Origin: Candidatus Bathyanammoxibius amoris
Lineage (GTDB): Bacteria; Planctomycetota; Brocadiia; Brocadiales; Bathyanammoxibiaceae
DNA length: 64,000 bases
NCBI GenBank assembly: GCA_024451685.1
Contig: JAMXCW010000001.1
Location: 223,406-287,405, forward strand
Direction of reading: 5' to 3'
The position numbers and the translations under genes were made by a program. How positions within the stretch are numbered: position 1 is the first letter of the stretch; each line of letters starts with the position of its first letter. The notes under the pieces are model-generated. The model was not told the DNA's origin and made no database searches. It was given only the letters and a program-made list of their open reading frames with translations. Shown one piece after another: positions 1 to 9,789 of this stretch.

Positions 1-1
1 G

Positions 2-1381
2 AAACTGGCTTCAAAAGAACTCGCGGCGAAAAAGGCGGAAACGCTTCCTATAGAGATATTATCCATAGAGAGTATAGATGAAGGCCCTGTTATAGAAGAG
101 ATAGAGCTCGGACCCGCCCCACCTGAGATAGAGGCCGTCGAACTCGAAATTATACTTGTGGAGGAAGAAGCGGAAAAGGCCCCTGCTAAGGCGATAGAGA
201 TAGAGGATATCGAGTTGGGGCCTGCACCTGCCGCACATCTGGAGATAGAGGTCGTCGAACTCGAAATTATACCTGTGGAAGAAGAAGCGGAAAAGGCCCC
301 TGCTGCCGTAGTAGAGATAGAGACTGTCGAACCGAAACCCACACCTGCCGCACCTCCGGAGACCGAGGTGGTGGAGCTTGCACCGGCACCGCCCAAGGCG
401 GTTAAGCCAGAGAGAGTGGAGCCTCCACGTATAGAAATAAAGGTTAAGGAAGCTGTCGTGGAGGGCAGAGCTGCTGAAGAGGCCACGCTTGTTGAGGCAC
501 CGCCTACCGTGGTGATGGAAGAGCAGGAGGTCAGCGAAGCTCTACTCGTACCGGTATCGCCCCGCTTGCCGCCAAAGGTGGCGAGAGCTCCACGTATAGA
601 GATAAAGACCACACCGCAACCTGTGCCCGCACCTGAACCCACAAAACCCTCCCCTCCCGTAAAGGTGTTTGAAGACACCACGGTGGAAATACCACCTCCG
701 GCCGTTGCAAAAGCGCCCACACCTCCGGCTGTGGTCCCTGCTCCTGCACAGCCTGAAGAGGAAGCCGTACCTGAAGAGGAGATGGTGTTTCCGCAAAAAA
801 CCCTTGCGAAACTTGAGCAGTTTAAACGGGCAGTTTTCTATCAGAAAAGCGGAGAATTAAAAAAGGCCAGAAGTCAGTATCTGGAGATAATAAAACTCGA
901 TCCCATGGACCCTGAGACGCACAATAACCTGGGTTCAATCTACCAGGCGTGGGGAGACCTGGATAGCGCAATAAGTGAATACAGAAAGGCCCTGCTCATA
1001 AGACCCAATTACTATAAAGCACGCAACAACCTCGGGGTAGCCCTTTACAAACAGGGCAATCTTCAGGCGGCCCTGCGAGAATTTAGAATCGCGACCGACG
1101 CCAACCCCAGAGACATACAGAGCCTTACAAACCTTGGTGTCATATCAAAGAAACTGGAACAGCCTGGCAGGGCCCGTCAGTTCTTTGAAAAGGCACTATC
1201 CATAGACCCTTCGCACGCGGAGGCCCATTATAACCTGGCATTGATACTGGAAGAGAATGAACCCGTCAATGCCATTTTCCACTATCAAAAATTCCTCGAA
1301 TACTCTGGAGGTCAGTATCCCACTCTGGAGGAACAGGTTATGCAGCACCTGAATAGCCTGACCAGGAAGCCGTGGGGGTAA
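2..1381 (+). CDS. TPR-repeat protein with Pro/Glu-rich N-terminal region (5' end cut by window)
   Basis: The reading frame is open from the first bases of the window, so the gene starts upstream; a GTG at 158 is only an internal codon. The visible N-terminal half is low-complexity, rich in Glu, Pro, Val and Ala, and built from degenerate repeats. The C-terminal 190 residues hold about five tetratricopeptide repeats, with typical segments such as DPETHNNLGSIYQAWGDLD, YYKARNNLGVALYKQGN and HAEAHYNLALILEE. TPR arrays serve as protein-protein docking surfaces; the extended acidic-proline region is likely a flexible linker, perhaps after a membrane anchor lying outside the window. No enzymatic domain is seen. 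The partner is unknown. Confidence 0.85.
   Translation, partial: KLASKELAAKKAETLPIEILSIESIDEGPVIEEIELGPAPPEIEAVELEIILVEEEAEKAPAKAIEIEDIELGPAPAAHLEIEVVELEIIPVEEEAEKAPAAVVEIETVEPKPTPAAPPETEVVELAPAPPKAVKPERVEPPRIEIKVKEAVVEGRAAEEATLVEAPPTVVMEEQEVSEALLVPVSPRLPPKVARAPRIEIKTTPQPVPAPEPTKPSPPVKVFEDTTVEIPPPAVAKAPTPPAVVPAPAQPEEEAVPEEEMVFPQKTLAKLEQFKRAVFYQKSGELKKARSQYLEIIKLDPMDPETHNNLGSIYQAWGDLDSAISEYRKALLIRPNYYKARNNLGVALYKQGNLQAALREFRIATDANPRDIQSLTNLGVISKKLEQPGRARQFFEKALSIDPSHAEAHYNLALILEENEPVNAIFHYQKFLEYSGGQYPTLEEQVMQHLNSLTRKPWG
137..370 (+). repeat. Two 117-bp tandem repeat units inside the TPR gene
   Basis: The segments 137-253 and 254-370 are near-copies, each starting with gtcgaactcgaaattatac and encoding a 39-residue unit of Glu/Pro/Val-rich sequence. 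The period is a multiple of three, so unit gain or loss would keep the frame and change only the linker length. Confidence 0.7.
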
Positions 1382-1903
1382 GTAAAAGAGACTTGACAAA
1401 TATACGGTTTTTGTGTAGACTTTTCGTGTTCTTTAAAAGAGAACGTCTAGTTGCCGGTGCAGTGTAAAGCCGGCTGCTACTTCCCTTGACGGACGCCTAT
1501 TCTATAACTTCCTGAAATCAAGGTACAATCAACGCCATTCTGAGGCATTAGAGATAAATCCAGCCGGGTTTTAATTCCTGTAACAATTTTTTATGTTTGA
1601 CCTATTTATGTAATAAAACCCTTAAGTTTTCGTATCTTTAGTTCTCTCAGGGCCCAATTTATCAAGGCCTTTTAGTACGGAGTGTTATCTTACGCATATG
1701 GTGAAGGTGCGCCGGGAGGCGCAGTTCGCGTCACTTATAAAGAGTGTGTGAAAACAAAAATTTAAATTTCCAGAGGCTTAAAACATAAAAAGATTTTGAG
1801 AGGATAACTTTTCCCCCGACCTTCTTTCCCGGATTCCCCTTTTGCGAGCTGCATCTTAGAAATCCTGAACTGTATTGGACAATATTATTTAGAAGACGCT
1901 GCA
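1382..1903. other. Gene-free stretch before polA
   Basis: No convincing reading frame is seen in these 522 bases. The stretch is A/T-rich and contains a promoter-like pair at its left end and a small GC hairpin, gcgcc-ggga-ggcgc, near 1710. It could hold an unrecognised small RNA, but I cannot assign one. Confidence 0.5.
1393..1421 (+). promoter_or_regulatory. Sigma-70-like promoter candidate
   Basis: A perfect −35 box TTGACA (1393-1398) is followed after 17 bases by TAGACT (1416-1421), matching four of six −10 positions. The nearest downstream gene, polA, starts about 475 bases later, so the transcript would have a very long leader or be a separate small RNA. Confidence 0.4.
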
Positions 1904-4582
1904 ATGCCAGAAAGACTTTTTATAATAGACGGCCATTCACATTGTTATCAGGCCTACTATGCAATCTCCGGATTGACCAGTCCGGCTGGAACCCCCGTAA
2001 ACGCGGTGTACGGTTTTATCGGTATGCTCAGGAAGCTTATCAGGGAGCAGAATCCCGAATACCTGGCAGTGGCTTTTGATTCAAAAGGCCCCACGTTCCG
2101 TCATGAAAGTTATGCAGAATACAAGGCGAACAGAAAGGAAACACCCGATGACCTCGAAGTGCAGTTTCCTTTGATCTTCAGGGTGTTGGAGGCCTACGGG
2201 ATACCCGTCTACTCTTGTGAGGGTTACGAGGGGGATGACGTAATTGGTACACTCGCCAAGCAGGCCTCGAAGAAACATGTGGAGACGCATATCGTTACCG
2301 CTGACAAAGACATGGAACAACTTATAGACCCCTACGTAAAGATATACAACGCAAAGAAAGACCGAACCCAGGACCTCGAGACCCTGAAGAAAGAAAAGGG
2401 TATTACGCCTGAGCAGGTGAAAGACGTGCTGGCCCTGATGGGAGACAGTGTAGATAACATACCCGGGGTGCCGGGCATTGGCCCCAAGACGGCGGTGGAA
2501 CTTGTGCAGAAGTGGGGCTCGCTGGAGGGTGTACTGGAGCACCTTGACAGTCTTAACGGCACGAAGCGTATGGAGAAGATCAGGGACAGCCTTCGCTCCT
2601 CAGCGCAACAGGCACACACCGCCAAAGAATTGGTGACCATATCCCTGGATGCGCCCGTAGAGTTAGACCTGGAGGCCAGCCGTAGAGACCGTGGAAATGA
2701 TGACGAACTGAGGAAAATCTTCGAAGAACTCGGCTTCAACAGCCTTCTGGCACAAATGGCTCCCGCGACAGAAGCAAAGAAGACCGATTATCATATCGTA
2801 AACACACCGGAGCGATTCAGGGACTTCCTTAAAGAACTGTCGGGACAGGATGTGTTTTCCTTTGACCTTGAAACCACGAGCCTTAACGTTGTGGAGGCCG
2901 GAATAGTCGGCCTTTCCTTCTCCTGGAATGAAGATGAGGCGTACTATGTGCCGCTACTGGCACCCGAAGGAGCGGTGACTCTCCCACAGGACGTGCTTGA
3001 TGACCTGAAGCCGATACTCGAGAACCCGGGAATAAAGAAGATAGGGCAGAATCTGAAGTACGACTGTACGGTCCTCAAGAACTATGACATTGAGCTCAGG
3101 GGAATAGCCTTCGACACAATGATTGCCTCTTATCTGATTAATCCCGGGCGCAGGAGACACGGCCTGGATGAGCTGGCAATGCAGTACCTGTCTTATCAGA
3201 CCACGCCGATAACCGAGCTTATAGGGCAGGGCCGCGGTAAGGAACAGCTTACCATGGACAAAGTGGAGTTGGAGAAAGTGGCGAGATACGCCTGCGAGGA
3301 CGCGGATGTGGCCTGTTGTCTGGCCCACCGGATGCGTCCGCTCCTGGAGCGAGACGGCCTGTTGAAACTCTTCGAGGAGGTGGAGGTGCCCCTTGTGAGT
3401 GTGCTTGCCGATATGGAATATGCGGGGATAAAGGTTGATACCGAGCTCCTGGAAGAAATGTCCGGACATTTGAAGGAAAAACTATCCACGCTTGAAGAAG
3501 ACATTTTCCATCTGGCAGGAGAGAGGTTTAACGTGGATTCGCCCAAACAGGTGGCCGGGATACTCTTTGAGAAACTGGGCCTCAAGCCCCTTGCGAGGAC
3601 GAAGACCGGCCCGTCCACGGTCGCCAGGGTACTGGAGACGTTGTCGAAGCAACACCCCCTGCCCGCATTACTGATGGAACGCAGGCAGTTAAGCAAGCTG
3701 AAGTCCACGTACGTCGATGCCCTCCCGAGGTTGATAAGCGCCAGGACCGGCAGGGTGCATACGTCCTTTAATCAGACCGCTACGGCCACGGGGAGATTGT
3801 CCTCAAGTGAGCCCAATCTGCAAAATATACCCGTGCGCAGCGACCTGGGGAGGCAAATACGCCGCGCTTTTATACCTTCACGCGACGGCCTTATCTTTAT
3901 GTCCATGGACTATTCCCAGATAGAGTTGAGGATCCTGGCGCATTTCTCCGAAGACCCTGCCCTGATGGACGCCTTCAAGAATGAGCGAGACATTCACGCC
4001 TCTGTGGCCTCTGATATCTATGGTGTAGGGCTGGACGACGTGACTCCTGAGATGAGAGGGACGGCAAAGGCCGTCAACTTCGGGATAGTGTACGGGCTCA
4101 GCCCGATGGGGCTTTCAAGGGAGGTTGGAATAACGCTGAAAGAGGCCGGTGCGTTTATTGAGTCGTACTTTAAACTGTTTGAGGGCGTCAAGCGCTTCCG
4201 CGACAGGGTCATCGAGGAGACGCGGGAGACGGGCTACGTGACCACCATACTCGGAAGGCGGCGGCCCGTTACAGAGATAAGCGCCCAGAATAAACATAAG
4301 AGGTCTCTGGCGGAGCGTATAGCGGTTAACACCATTGTGCAGGGTTCGGCGGCAGACCTTATAAAGGTGGCCATGAACAAAACTTGCGCGCGCCTGAAGG
4401 AGACGGGACTAAACGCCAAAATGCTCCTGCAGATACATGATGAGCTGCTCTTTGAGCTGCCCGAGAAAGAGCTGGATGCTACCAGAAAAGCCGTAGAGGA
4501 GGAGATGACGCAGGCCCTTACACTCCGGGTGTCCATCAGGGTAAACGTAAAGACAGGTAAGAATTGGCTAGAAGCAGAGTGA
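1904..4582 (+). CDS. polA: DNA polymerase I
   Basis: This 892-residue protein has the full three-domain layout. The N-terminal 5' nuclease covers about residues 1-290. The 3'-5' exonuclease follows, with all acidic motifs present: DLET near 321, the second motif IGQNLKYD and the third YACEDAD, so proofreading should be active. The polymerase domain has motif A DYSQIELRILAHF near 668, motif B KAVNFGIVYG near 721 and motif C QIHDELLFE near 842. It fills gaps left by RNA primers and excision repair. The ATG start has only a weak ribosome site. coaE follows after 13 bases, a common pairing. Confidence 0.97.
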   Translation: MPERLFIIDGHSHCYQAYYAISGLTSPAGTPVNAVYGFIGMLRKLIREQNPEYLAVAFDSKGPTFRHESYAEYKANRKETPDDLEVQFPLIFRVLEAYGIPVYSCEGYEGDDVIGTLAKQASKKHVETHIVTADKDMEQLIDPYVKIYNAKKDRTQDLETLKKEKGITPEQVKDVLALMGDSVDNIPGVPGIGPKTAVELVQKWGSLEGVLEHLDSLNGTKRMEKIRDSLRSSAQQAHTAKELVTISLDAPVELDLEASRRDRGNDDELRKIFEELGFNSLLAQMAPATEAKKTDYHIVNTPERFRDFLKELSGQDVFSFDLETTSLNVVEAGIVGLSFSWNEDEAYYVPLLAPEGAVTLPQDVLDDLKPILENPGIKKIGQNLKYDCTVLKNYDIELRGIAFDTMIASYLINPGRRRHGLDELAMQYLSYQTTPITELIGQGRGKEQLTMDKVELEKVARYACEDADVACCLAHRMRPLLERDGLLKLFEEVEVPLVSVLADMEYAGIKVDTELLEEMSGHLKEKLSTLEEDIFHLAGERFNVDSPKQVAGILFEKLGLKPLARTKTGPSTVARVLETLSKQHPLPALLMERRQLSKLKSTYVDALPRLISARTGRVHTSFNQTATATGRLSSSEPNLQNIPVRSDLGRQIRRAFIPSRDGLIFMSMDYSQIELRILAHFSEDPALMDAFKNERDIHASVASDIYGVGLDDVTPEMRGTAKAVNFGIVYGLSPMGLSREVGITLKEAGAFIESYFKLFEGVKRFRDRVIEETRETGYVTTILGRRRPVTEISAQNKHKRSLAERIAVNTIVQGSAADLIKVAMNKTCARLKETGLNAKMLLQIHDELLFELPEKELDATRKAVEEEMTQALTLRVSIRVNVKTGKNWLEAE

Positions 4583-4595
4583 AACACACTACTAT

Positions 4596-5183
4596 ATGCG
4601 ACCCACGGTAATAGGCATCATGGGTGGTATTGCGAGCGGTAAGACCACTGTGGCAGAGATGCTGGGCTCGTTTGGCGCAAGGGTCATTGACGCGGATGAA
4701 ATTGGCCATGGATTTTTGGACACGCCGGAGGTTAAGGAAAAGCTGGCTAAAAGATGGGGTAAGGAGATACTGGATGAAGGGGGCGGTGTAGACCGCGACA
4801 GGCTTTCCAGGCGGGTCTTCTCTGACGCAGAGGCGCTCAGGGAGTTAAACGATACGCTTCACCCCTTAATACTTGAGGCCATTCACCGGGAGATAGCAGG
4901 GGAGGGCGGCAGGATTGTCGTTTTGGATGCCGCACTTCTTCATGAGACGGGGCTTACCGAATTATGTGACTTGCTGCTGTTTGTAGCGGCGGAGAAGAGG
5001 GTAAAGGAGGAAAGGGCCGTTAAACAGAGGCGCTGGAGCCCCGAGGAGATAGCCAGGCGGGAACGCTTTCAGGCACCGGTGGAAGAGAAAAGAAAGATGG
5101 CCCACTGCGTGATTGACAACAACTTTTCAAAGGAGGAGACACTCAAACAGGTTAAGGAGTTTTTAGACAGGTTTGTTCTATAA
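4596..5183 (+). CDS. coaE: Dephospho-CoA kinase
   Basis: The enzyme phosphorylates the ribose 3'-OH of dephospho-CoA, the last step of coenzyme A synthesis. At 195 residues it is family-sized. A P-loop GGIASGKTT lies at residues 10-18, the substrate-site motif DADEIGH near 35-41, and a helix HPLILEAI near 88-95, all typical of CoaE. It lies 13 bases after polA and 20 bases before rho, so the three genes probably share a transcript. Confidence 0.95.
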   Translation: MRPTVIGIMGGIASGKTTVAEMLGSFGARVIDADEIGHGFLDTPEVKEKLAKRWGKEILDEGGGVDRDRLSRRVFSDAEALRELNDTLHPLILEAIHREIAGEGGRIVVLDAALLHETGLTELCDLLLFVAAEKRVKEERAVKQRRWSPEEIARRERFQAPVEEKRKMAHCVIDNNFSKEETLKQVKEFLDRFVL

Positions 5184-5203
5184 GTTAATTTTGGAGGAAT
5201 GTA

Positions 5204-6580
5204 ATGGCAGTTAAACAACAAAAGAGCGGTACCGCAGTCCAGGAGGTTGCGGAAGAAGTAAAAGAGCCCGTAAAAGAGCCAGTAAAAGAGCCAGTAAAAG
5301 AGCCAAAGAAAGGGTCGAGCAAGAAGGAAGAGCTCCATATCCGCGAGCTTCAGAAGATGACCATAAAGGCTCTCCAGGACCTGGCAAGGAAAGAGGGAGT
5401 AAAAGAGTTCCACGGTCTTAAGAAACAGGACCTTATCTTCAGGATACTCAAGGACCGTGTGACCAAGGACGGTCTCATGTACGGTGAAGGTGTGGTAGAA
5501 GTGTTGCAGGAGGGGTTTGGCTTCTTGCGCTCCCCCGACTACAACTACCTGCCATGTCCGGATGACATCTACATATCGCCTTCTCAGATACGCCGGTTCG
5601 GTATAAGGACGGGGGCTGTAGTATCCGGACAGATACGCCCGCCGAAGGAGAACGAGAGATATTTCGCGCTTCTGAAGGTGGAGGCGATAAACTTCGAAGA
5701 TCCCGAACTGATGAGCGAAAGGGTGATTTTTGATGACCTGACACCTCTACACCCCGACGAGCGAATGATTCTCGAAAGCGATCCTAAAGACCTCAACACA
5801 AGGGTGATTGACCTGATTACCCCGATTGGGAGGGGCCAGAGGGGACTGATTGTATCGCCCCCGCGCGCGGGTAAGACCGTGTTGCTGCAGAAGATAGCCA
5901 ATTCGATAAGCAAAAACCACCCGGAGATCGTACTCATCATCCTCCTGATAGATGAGAGGCCGGAAGAGGTTACCGAGATGGAACGGGCCACCAAGGCAGA
6001 GGTAATAAGTTCCACGTTTGACGAACCCTCCAGCCGGCACGTGCAGGTTGCAGAGATGGTCATAGAGAAGGCAAAGAGGATGGTGGAATGCGGTAAGGAC
6101 GTCCTGATACTGCTTGACTCTATCACCCGGCTTGGAAGGGCCTATAACACGGAGATCCCGCACAGCGGTAAGATCCTCTCCGGCGGTATAGACGCCAACG
6201 CCCTGCAGAAGCCGAAGAGGTTCTTCGGAGCCGCCAGGAACATCGAGGAGGGCGGAAGCCTTACCATAGTCGCCACTGCCTTGATAGATACCGGAAGCCG
6301 CATGGATGACGTCATATATGAAGAGTTCAAGGGGACGGGCAACATGGAACTCCATCTGGACAGAAAGCTGGCCGACCGCAGGTTGTTCCCCTCAATAGAC
6401 ATCACCCGCTCCGGTACCCGTAAGGAAGAACTGCTTCTCGACCCGGAGGAGCTCAGGAGGATATGGCTGTTAAGGAAGTACCTGAACGAGACGAATCCGG
6501 TACAGGCCATAGAACTGCTGAGGGAAAGACTCTCAAAGACGAAGTCGAATGCGGAGTTTCTGATGAGTCTGAAGGTCTAG
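5204..6580 (+). CDS. rho: Transcription termination factor Rho
   Basis: Rho is a hexameric RNA-dependent ATPase that releases RNA polymerase at unstructured C-rich sites and drives polarity in operons with stalled translation. After a Lys/Glu/Pro-rich extension (residues 1-45) come the Rho N-terminal helical domain (about 45-85), the cold-shock RNA-binding domain with [12 protein letters not shown], and the RecA-like core with Walker A PPRAGKT near 219 and Walker [11 protein letters not shown] near 302. The start is supported by a GGAGG-type site, ggaggaatgta, just before ATG. Its 458 residues exceed the usual 420 because of the extension. Confidence 0.97.
   Translation: MAVKQQKSGTAVQEVAEEVKEPVKEPVKEPVKEPKKGSSKKEELHIRELQKMTIKALQDLARKEGVKEFHGLKKQDLIFRILKDRVTKDGLMYGEGVVEVLQEGFGFLRSPDYNYLPCPDDIYISPSQIRRFGIRTGAVVSGQIRPPKENERYFALLKVEAINFEDPELMSERVIFDDLTPLHPDERMILESDPKDLNTRVIDLITPIGRGQRGLIVSPPRAGKTVLLQKIANSISKNHPEIVLIILLIDERPEEVTEMERATKAEVISSTFDEPSSRHVQVAEMVIEKAKRMVECGKDVLILLDSITRLGRAYNTEIPHSGKILSGGIDANALQKPKRFFGAARNIEEGGSLTIVATALIDTGSRMDDVIYEEFKGTGNMELHLDRKLADRRLFPSIDITRSGTRKEELLLDPEELRRIWLLRKYLNETNPVQAIELLRERLSKTKSNAEFLMSLKV
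5258..5305 (+). repeat. Four tandem 12-bp units in rho
   Basis: Four units of the form gtaaaagagccm encode four copies of Val-Lys-Glu-Pro in the N-terminal extension of Rho. The last three units are identical at DNA level, so the number may vary by slippage without breaking the frame. Confidence 0.85.
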
Positions 6581-6602
6581 GGGCTTATCTGCCGCCCCGG
6601 TT

Positions 6603-8441
6603 TCAGGCGGGGGGAGATTCGCTCCTGCGGGACTTGCCGCTCAGGTAGACGAGGAGAATGGAGATGTCGGCGGGGGATATACCTGAGATGCGGGACGCCT
6701 GACCGATTGAAGCGGGTCTAATCTGATGGAGCTTCTGACGGGCCTCATTTGCCAACTCTGGAATCTCACGATAATCAAGCCACGGGGGAAGGTGAAGCGC
6801 TTCCATTTTCTTGAATTTCTCGACCTGGGCTAACTGCCGCTGGATGTAACCGTCGTATTTTACCTCTATCTCAACCTGCTCTTTTACGTCCTGCGGGAGA
6901 TTTCGCTCCCTCAGCTCCCGGTATACGTCAAGTTCTAATAGATGGTTGAGGTCGTTTTCCGGTCTCCTGAGAATCTTTTCCAGCGATTCCCCTTTGTACA
7001 GGTTTTCCCTCAGATGTTTTCTTGTCCGGTTGATGAGGGATTCCTTTTCCTGGATCTTATTCCACTGCGAACGGTCTATAAGCCCGAACCGGTGACCATA
7101 TTTCATAAGCCTCCTGTCAGCATTGTCCTGCCTCAGTATAAGCCTGTACTCCGCCCGTGACGTAAACATCCGGTAGGGTTCAAGGGTCCCCTTTGTTACA
7201 AGGTCGTCTATGAGCACGCCGATATAGGCCTCTGAGCGGTCCAGCACAAACGGTGGTCTTCCCCGTAGCTTTAGCGCAGCGTTTATCCCTGCCATTATCC
7301 CCTGCGCCGCCGCCTCCTCATACCCGGAGGTGCCGTTTATCTGGCCCGCGAGGAACAGGCCCCCCACCGGCTTTGTCTCCAGATTAGCATTTATCTGGGC
7401 AGGAGGCACGAAATCGTACTCTACCGCGTACCCGTAGCGGGCAATCCTTGCCCCCTTCAGCCCCCTTATGGAATGTATGAACTCCTCCTGCACGTCGCGG
7501 GGCAGGCTTGTGGATATACCGTTACAGTATATCTCGCTGCTTTCAAGCCCCTCCGGCTCGAGGAATATCTGATGCGCGTCCTTATCGGCGAAGCGGACCA
7601 CCTTGTCCTCAATTGATGGACAGTAGCGTGGCCCCGTGGCCTTTATCTGGCCCGTGTACATGGGAGAACGGTCCAGGTTCTCCCTTATAATCCGATGTGT
7701 TTCGGGGTTTGTGCAGGTAATGTAGCAGGGTAATTGGGGACGTTTTATCTCAGCGGTGGAAAAGGAGAATGGCATTGGCCGCGCATCGCCGTATTGTGGG
7801 ATTAATTCCTCAAACGGTATGGTTCCGGCCTCAAGTCTGGGAGGTGTACCCGTCTTGAGCCGTCCCAGCTCAAACCCGGCGGCCCTGAGTGAGCCGGAAA
7901 GCTTCTCGGCAGAGGGCTCTCCCGCCCTGCCGCCGGCCTCGATAGATTCACCCGTATGGATAAGCCCCCTCAGGAAGGTGCCCGCCGTGATGATAACCGC
8001 ACCGGCCCTGTATGCAATACCAGACCCCCCTGTCACCCCCGTAATCCTGTCTTTGCTTATCAACAGGGATTCCACCGTGTCCCGGTGTATAGATATATTC
8101 TCCTCCGCCTCCAGCCTCCTTCTCATCTCCTCTTTGTAGAGATACTTGTCGGCCTGTGCGCGTGGAGAACGGACGGCGGGTCCTTTCTTGGTGTTCAGCA
8201 TGCGGAACTGGATGCCTGTGGCGTCAATGACCTTTGCCATCTCCCCACCGAGCGCGTCTATCTCACGGACGAGCTGTCCCTTGGCAAGACCCCCGATAGC
8301 CGGGTTACAGGGCATCTGGGCGATGGTGTCCGGGTCGATGGTAATAAGGGCGGTGCCGAACCCCATGCGGGCCGCGGCTAGTGCCGCCTCACACCCCGCA
8401 TGCCCGCCACCCACCACGATTATGTCGAAGTTGTTAAGCAT
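6603..8441 (-). CDS. mnmG: tRNA uridine-5-carboxymethylaminomethyl modification enzyme MnmG
   Basis: With MnmE, this FAD enzyme adds the (carboxymethyl)aminomethyl group to the wobble uridine of several tRNAs. The dinucleotide-binding motif GGGHAGCEAA is at residues 11-20, family blocks include PCNPAIGG, KTGTPPRL and the GidA segment GQINGTSGYEEAAAQG, and the 612-residue length is normal. It ends 22 bases from the end of rho, so the two genes converge. The upstream 200 bases hold no gene. Confidence 0.96.
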   Translation of the reverse strand: MLNNFDIIVVGGGHAGCEAALAAARMGFGTALITIDPDTIAQMPCNPAIGGLAKGQLVREIDALGGEMAKVIDATGIQFRMLNTKKGPAVRSPRAQADKYLYKEEMRRRLEAEENISIHRDTVESLLISKDRITGVTGGSGIAYRAGAVIITAGTFLRGLIHTGESIEAGGRAGEPSAEKLSGSLRAAGFELGRLKTGTPPRLEAGTIPFEELIPQYGDARPMPFSFSTAEIKRPQLPCYITCTNPETHRIIRENLDRSPMYTGQIKATGPRYCPSIEDKVVRFADKDAHQIFLEPEGLESSEIYCNGISTSLPRDVQEEFIHSIRGLKGARIARYGYAVEYDFVPPAQINANLETKPVGGLFLAGQINGTSGYEEAAAQGIMAGINAALKLRGRPPFVLDRSEAYIGVLIDDLVTKGTLEPYRMFTSRAEYRLILRQDNADRRLMKYGHRFGLIDRSQWNKIQEKESLINRTRKHLRENLYKGESLEKILRRPENDLNHLLELDVYRELRERNLPQDVKEQVEIEVKYDGYIQRQLAQVEKFKKMEALHLPPWLDYREIPELANEARQKLHQIRPASIGQASRISGISPADISILLVYLSGKSRRSESPPA

Positions 8442-8644
8442 ACTAAAAGTCTAACGCAAAATACAAGAATATCAAGCTGGGCAAAATCTTTTATGGAAGG
8501 TCAAAATCCTAGCCTGGCCTCTGGCGTGACTTCGTTCAAAGAACTCAGAATGACACATAACATTAGATTAATTCCTGCAGGTAAGTGTCGATATAATACT
8601 GGCAAGTTGCTGTTTGTGGGTAAGGTGGTTTAACAGGTCGGGGT

Positions 8645-8938
8645 CTAGTAGAACTTGACGGAGAAGGTTCCGGTTTCGCCGCGGGGTTCTTCCCACTCGG
8701 TGTCGACGCTTCTCACGACGGCGCCGGGCGGCCCTTTGTGGCACCACCTTATCATCTCTTCAACGTCGGCGCGGCGGCCTTCGAGGACGGCCTCAACACG
8801 GCCGTCCCGGCAATTTCTTACCCAGCCTGCCAGTCCCAGGGCCGAGGCCATCTCGTGTGTGGTTGCCCTGAAGAACACGCCTTGGACTGTGCCTTCGACA
8901 AAGACGTGGGCCCTGACCCGTTGCTCTTCTTTTGACAT
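8645..8938 (-). CDS. acyP: Acylphosphatase
   Basis: A 97-residue protein with the acylphosphatase fold. The substrate loop GTVQGVFFRATT contains the catalytic Arg, and GWVRNCRDGRVEAVLEG contains the catalytic Asn. The family hydrolyses carboxyl-phosphate bonds such as acetyl phosphate or 1,3-bisphosphoglycerate. It follows ccsA after 10 bases, which suggests co-transcription but no obvious functional tie. Confidence 0.93.
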   Translation of the reverse strand: MSKEEQRVRAHVFVEGTVQGVFFRATTHEMASALGLAGWVRNCRDGRVEAVLEGRRADVEEMIRWCHKGPPGAVVRSVDTEWEEPRGETGTFSVKFY

Positions 8939-8948
8939 CTACGGAAGG

Positions 8949-9788
8949 TTACTGGTTCTGGTAAACGTGTGCGCTATCTGCGGCTGAAGGGAGATACGAC
9001 AGGCCCAGATAGGTAAAGATTACCGCGGAAAAGGCTATCACCAGACATATGCTCTGGATTACGGGCCTTCTCTCCTTGGAGATCATCTGTATCCGCGGCA
9101 GTACCAGCGGCGAGTGCAGATAGACCAGGTATATCAGCCAGGTAATCAGCGACCATGTCTCTTTCGGGTCCCATGACCAGTACGTGCCCCATGCCTTGTT
9201 GGCCCATACCGCGCCGGTGACCATTCCCAGGGTCAGGAACGGGAAACCGAAGGCGACGATCTTGTATGAGAGCGTCCCGAAGTCTATACCCGATGCCGCG
9301 GCTATAAGGGTTCCACTGGGTCTCGTCCGTCCCACAAGATAGAGAATGGCGGTGAGGAACGATATACCCAGGGCGGCATAACCGATAAAGTAGGTGATGA
9401 CGTGCACGGTAAGCCAATTGCTCTGCAAGGCGGGCATAAGAGGCCTTATGGTCTCGTCGGAAGTAGACGCATACAGCAACAGGAGCATTATCATCACCGT
9501 GGCCAGCGCGCCCACTATCCTCAGGCTGTACATATACTCGAGGATTAGATACACAAAACCGACCGACCAGGCGTAAAAGATAAGCGACTCGTAGAGATTA
9601 GAAAAAGGCGCATGGCCTGCTTCCGTCCACCTGTTCGTCACTAGCACGGTGTTCAAGGCAAAGCCGACAACGAATATTACAAGCGACCCCTTGCGGAGCA
9701 TTTCCGGCTTCCATATCTCTTTCATTACATAGGCGATGGATGCCAGTATAAAGGCCACAAGGGTTACGTTAATGGTTACGAATCCCAT
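8949..9788 (-). CDS. ccsA: Cytochrome c biogenesis protein CcsA/ResC (system II)
   Basis: A polytopic membrane protein of 279 residues with about eight hydrophobic segments. It carries the haem-handling WWD signature WGTYWSWDPKETW near residues 202-214 and histidines in flanking loops (near GHAPFSNLYES and before the C-terminal helices). With ResB it forms the system II machine that moves haem across the membrane and attaches it to CxxCH motifs. It is one base from resB. The cytochrome at the right edge of the window is the kind of client it would serve. Confidence 0.93.
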   Translation of the reverse strand: MGFVTINVTLVAFILASIAYVMKEIWKPEMLRKGSLVIFVVGFALNTVLVTNRWTEAGHAPFSNLYESLIFYAWSVGFVYLILEYMYSLRIVGALATVMIMLLLLYASTSDETIRPLMPALQSNWLTVHVITYFIGYAALGISFLTAILYLVGRTRPSGTLIAAASGIDFGTLSYKIVAFGFPFLTLGMVTGAVWANKAWGTYWSWDPKETWSLITWLIYLVYLHSPLVLPRIQMISKERRPVIQSICLVIAFSAVIFTYLGLSYLPSAADSAHVYQNQ

Positions 9789-9789
9789 C

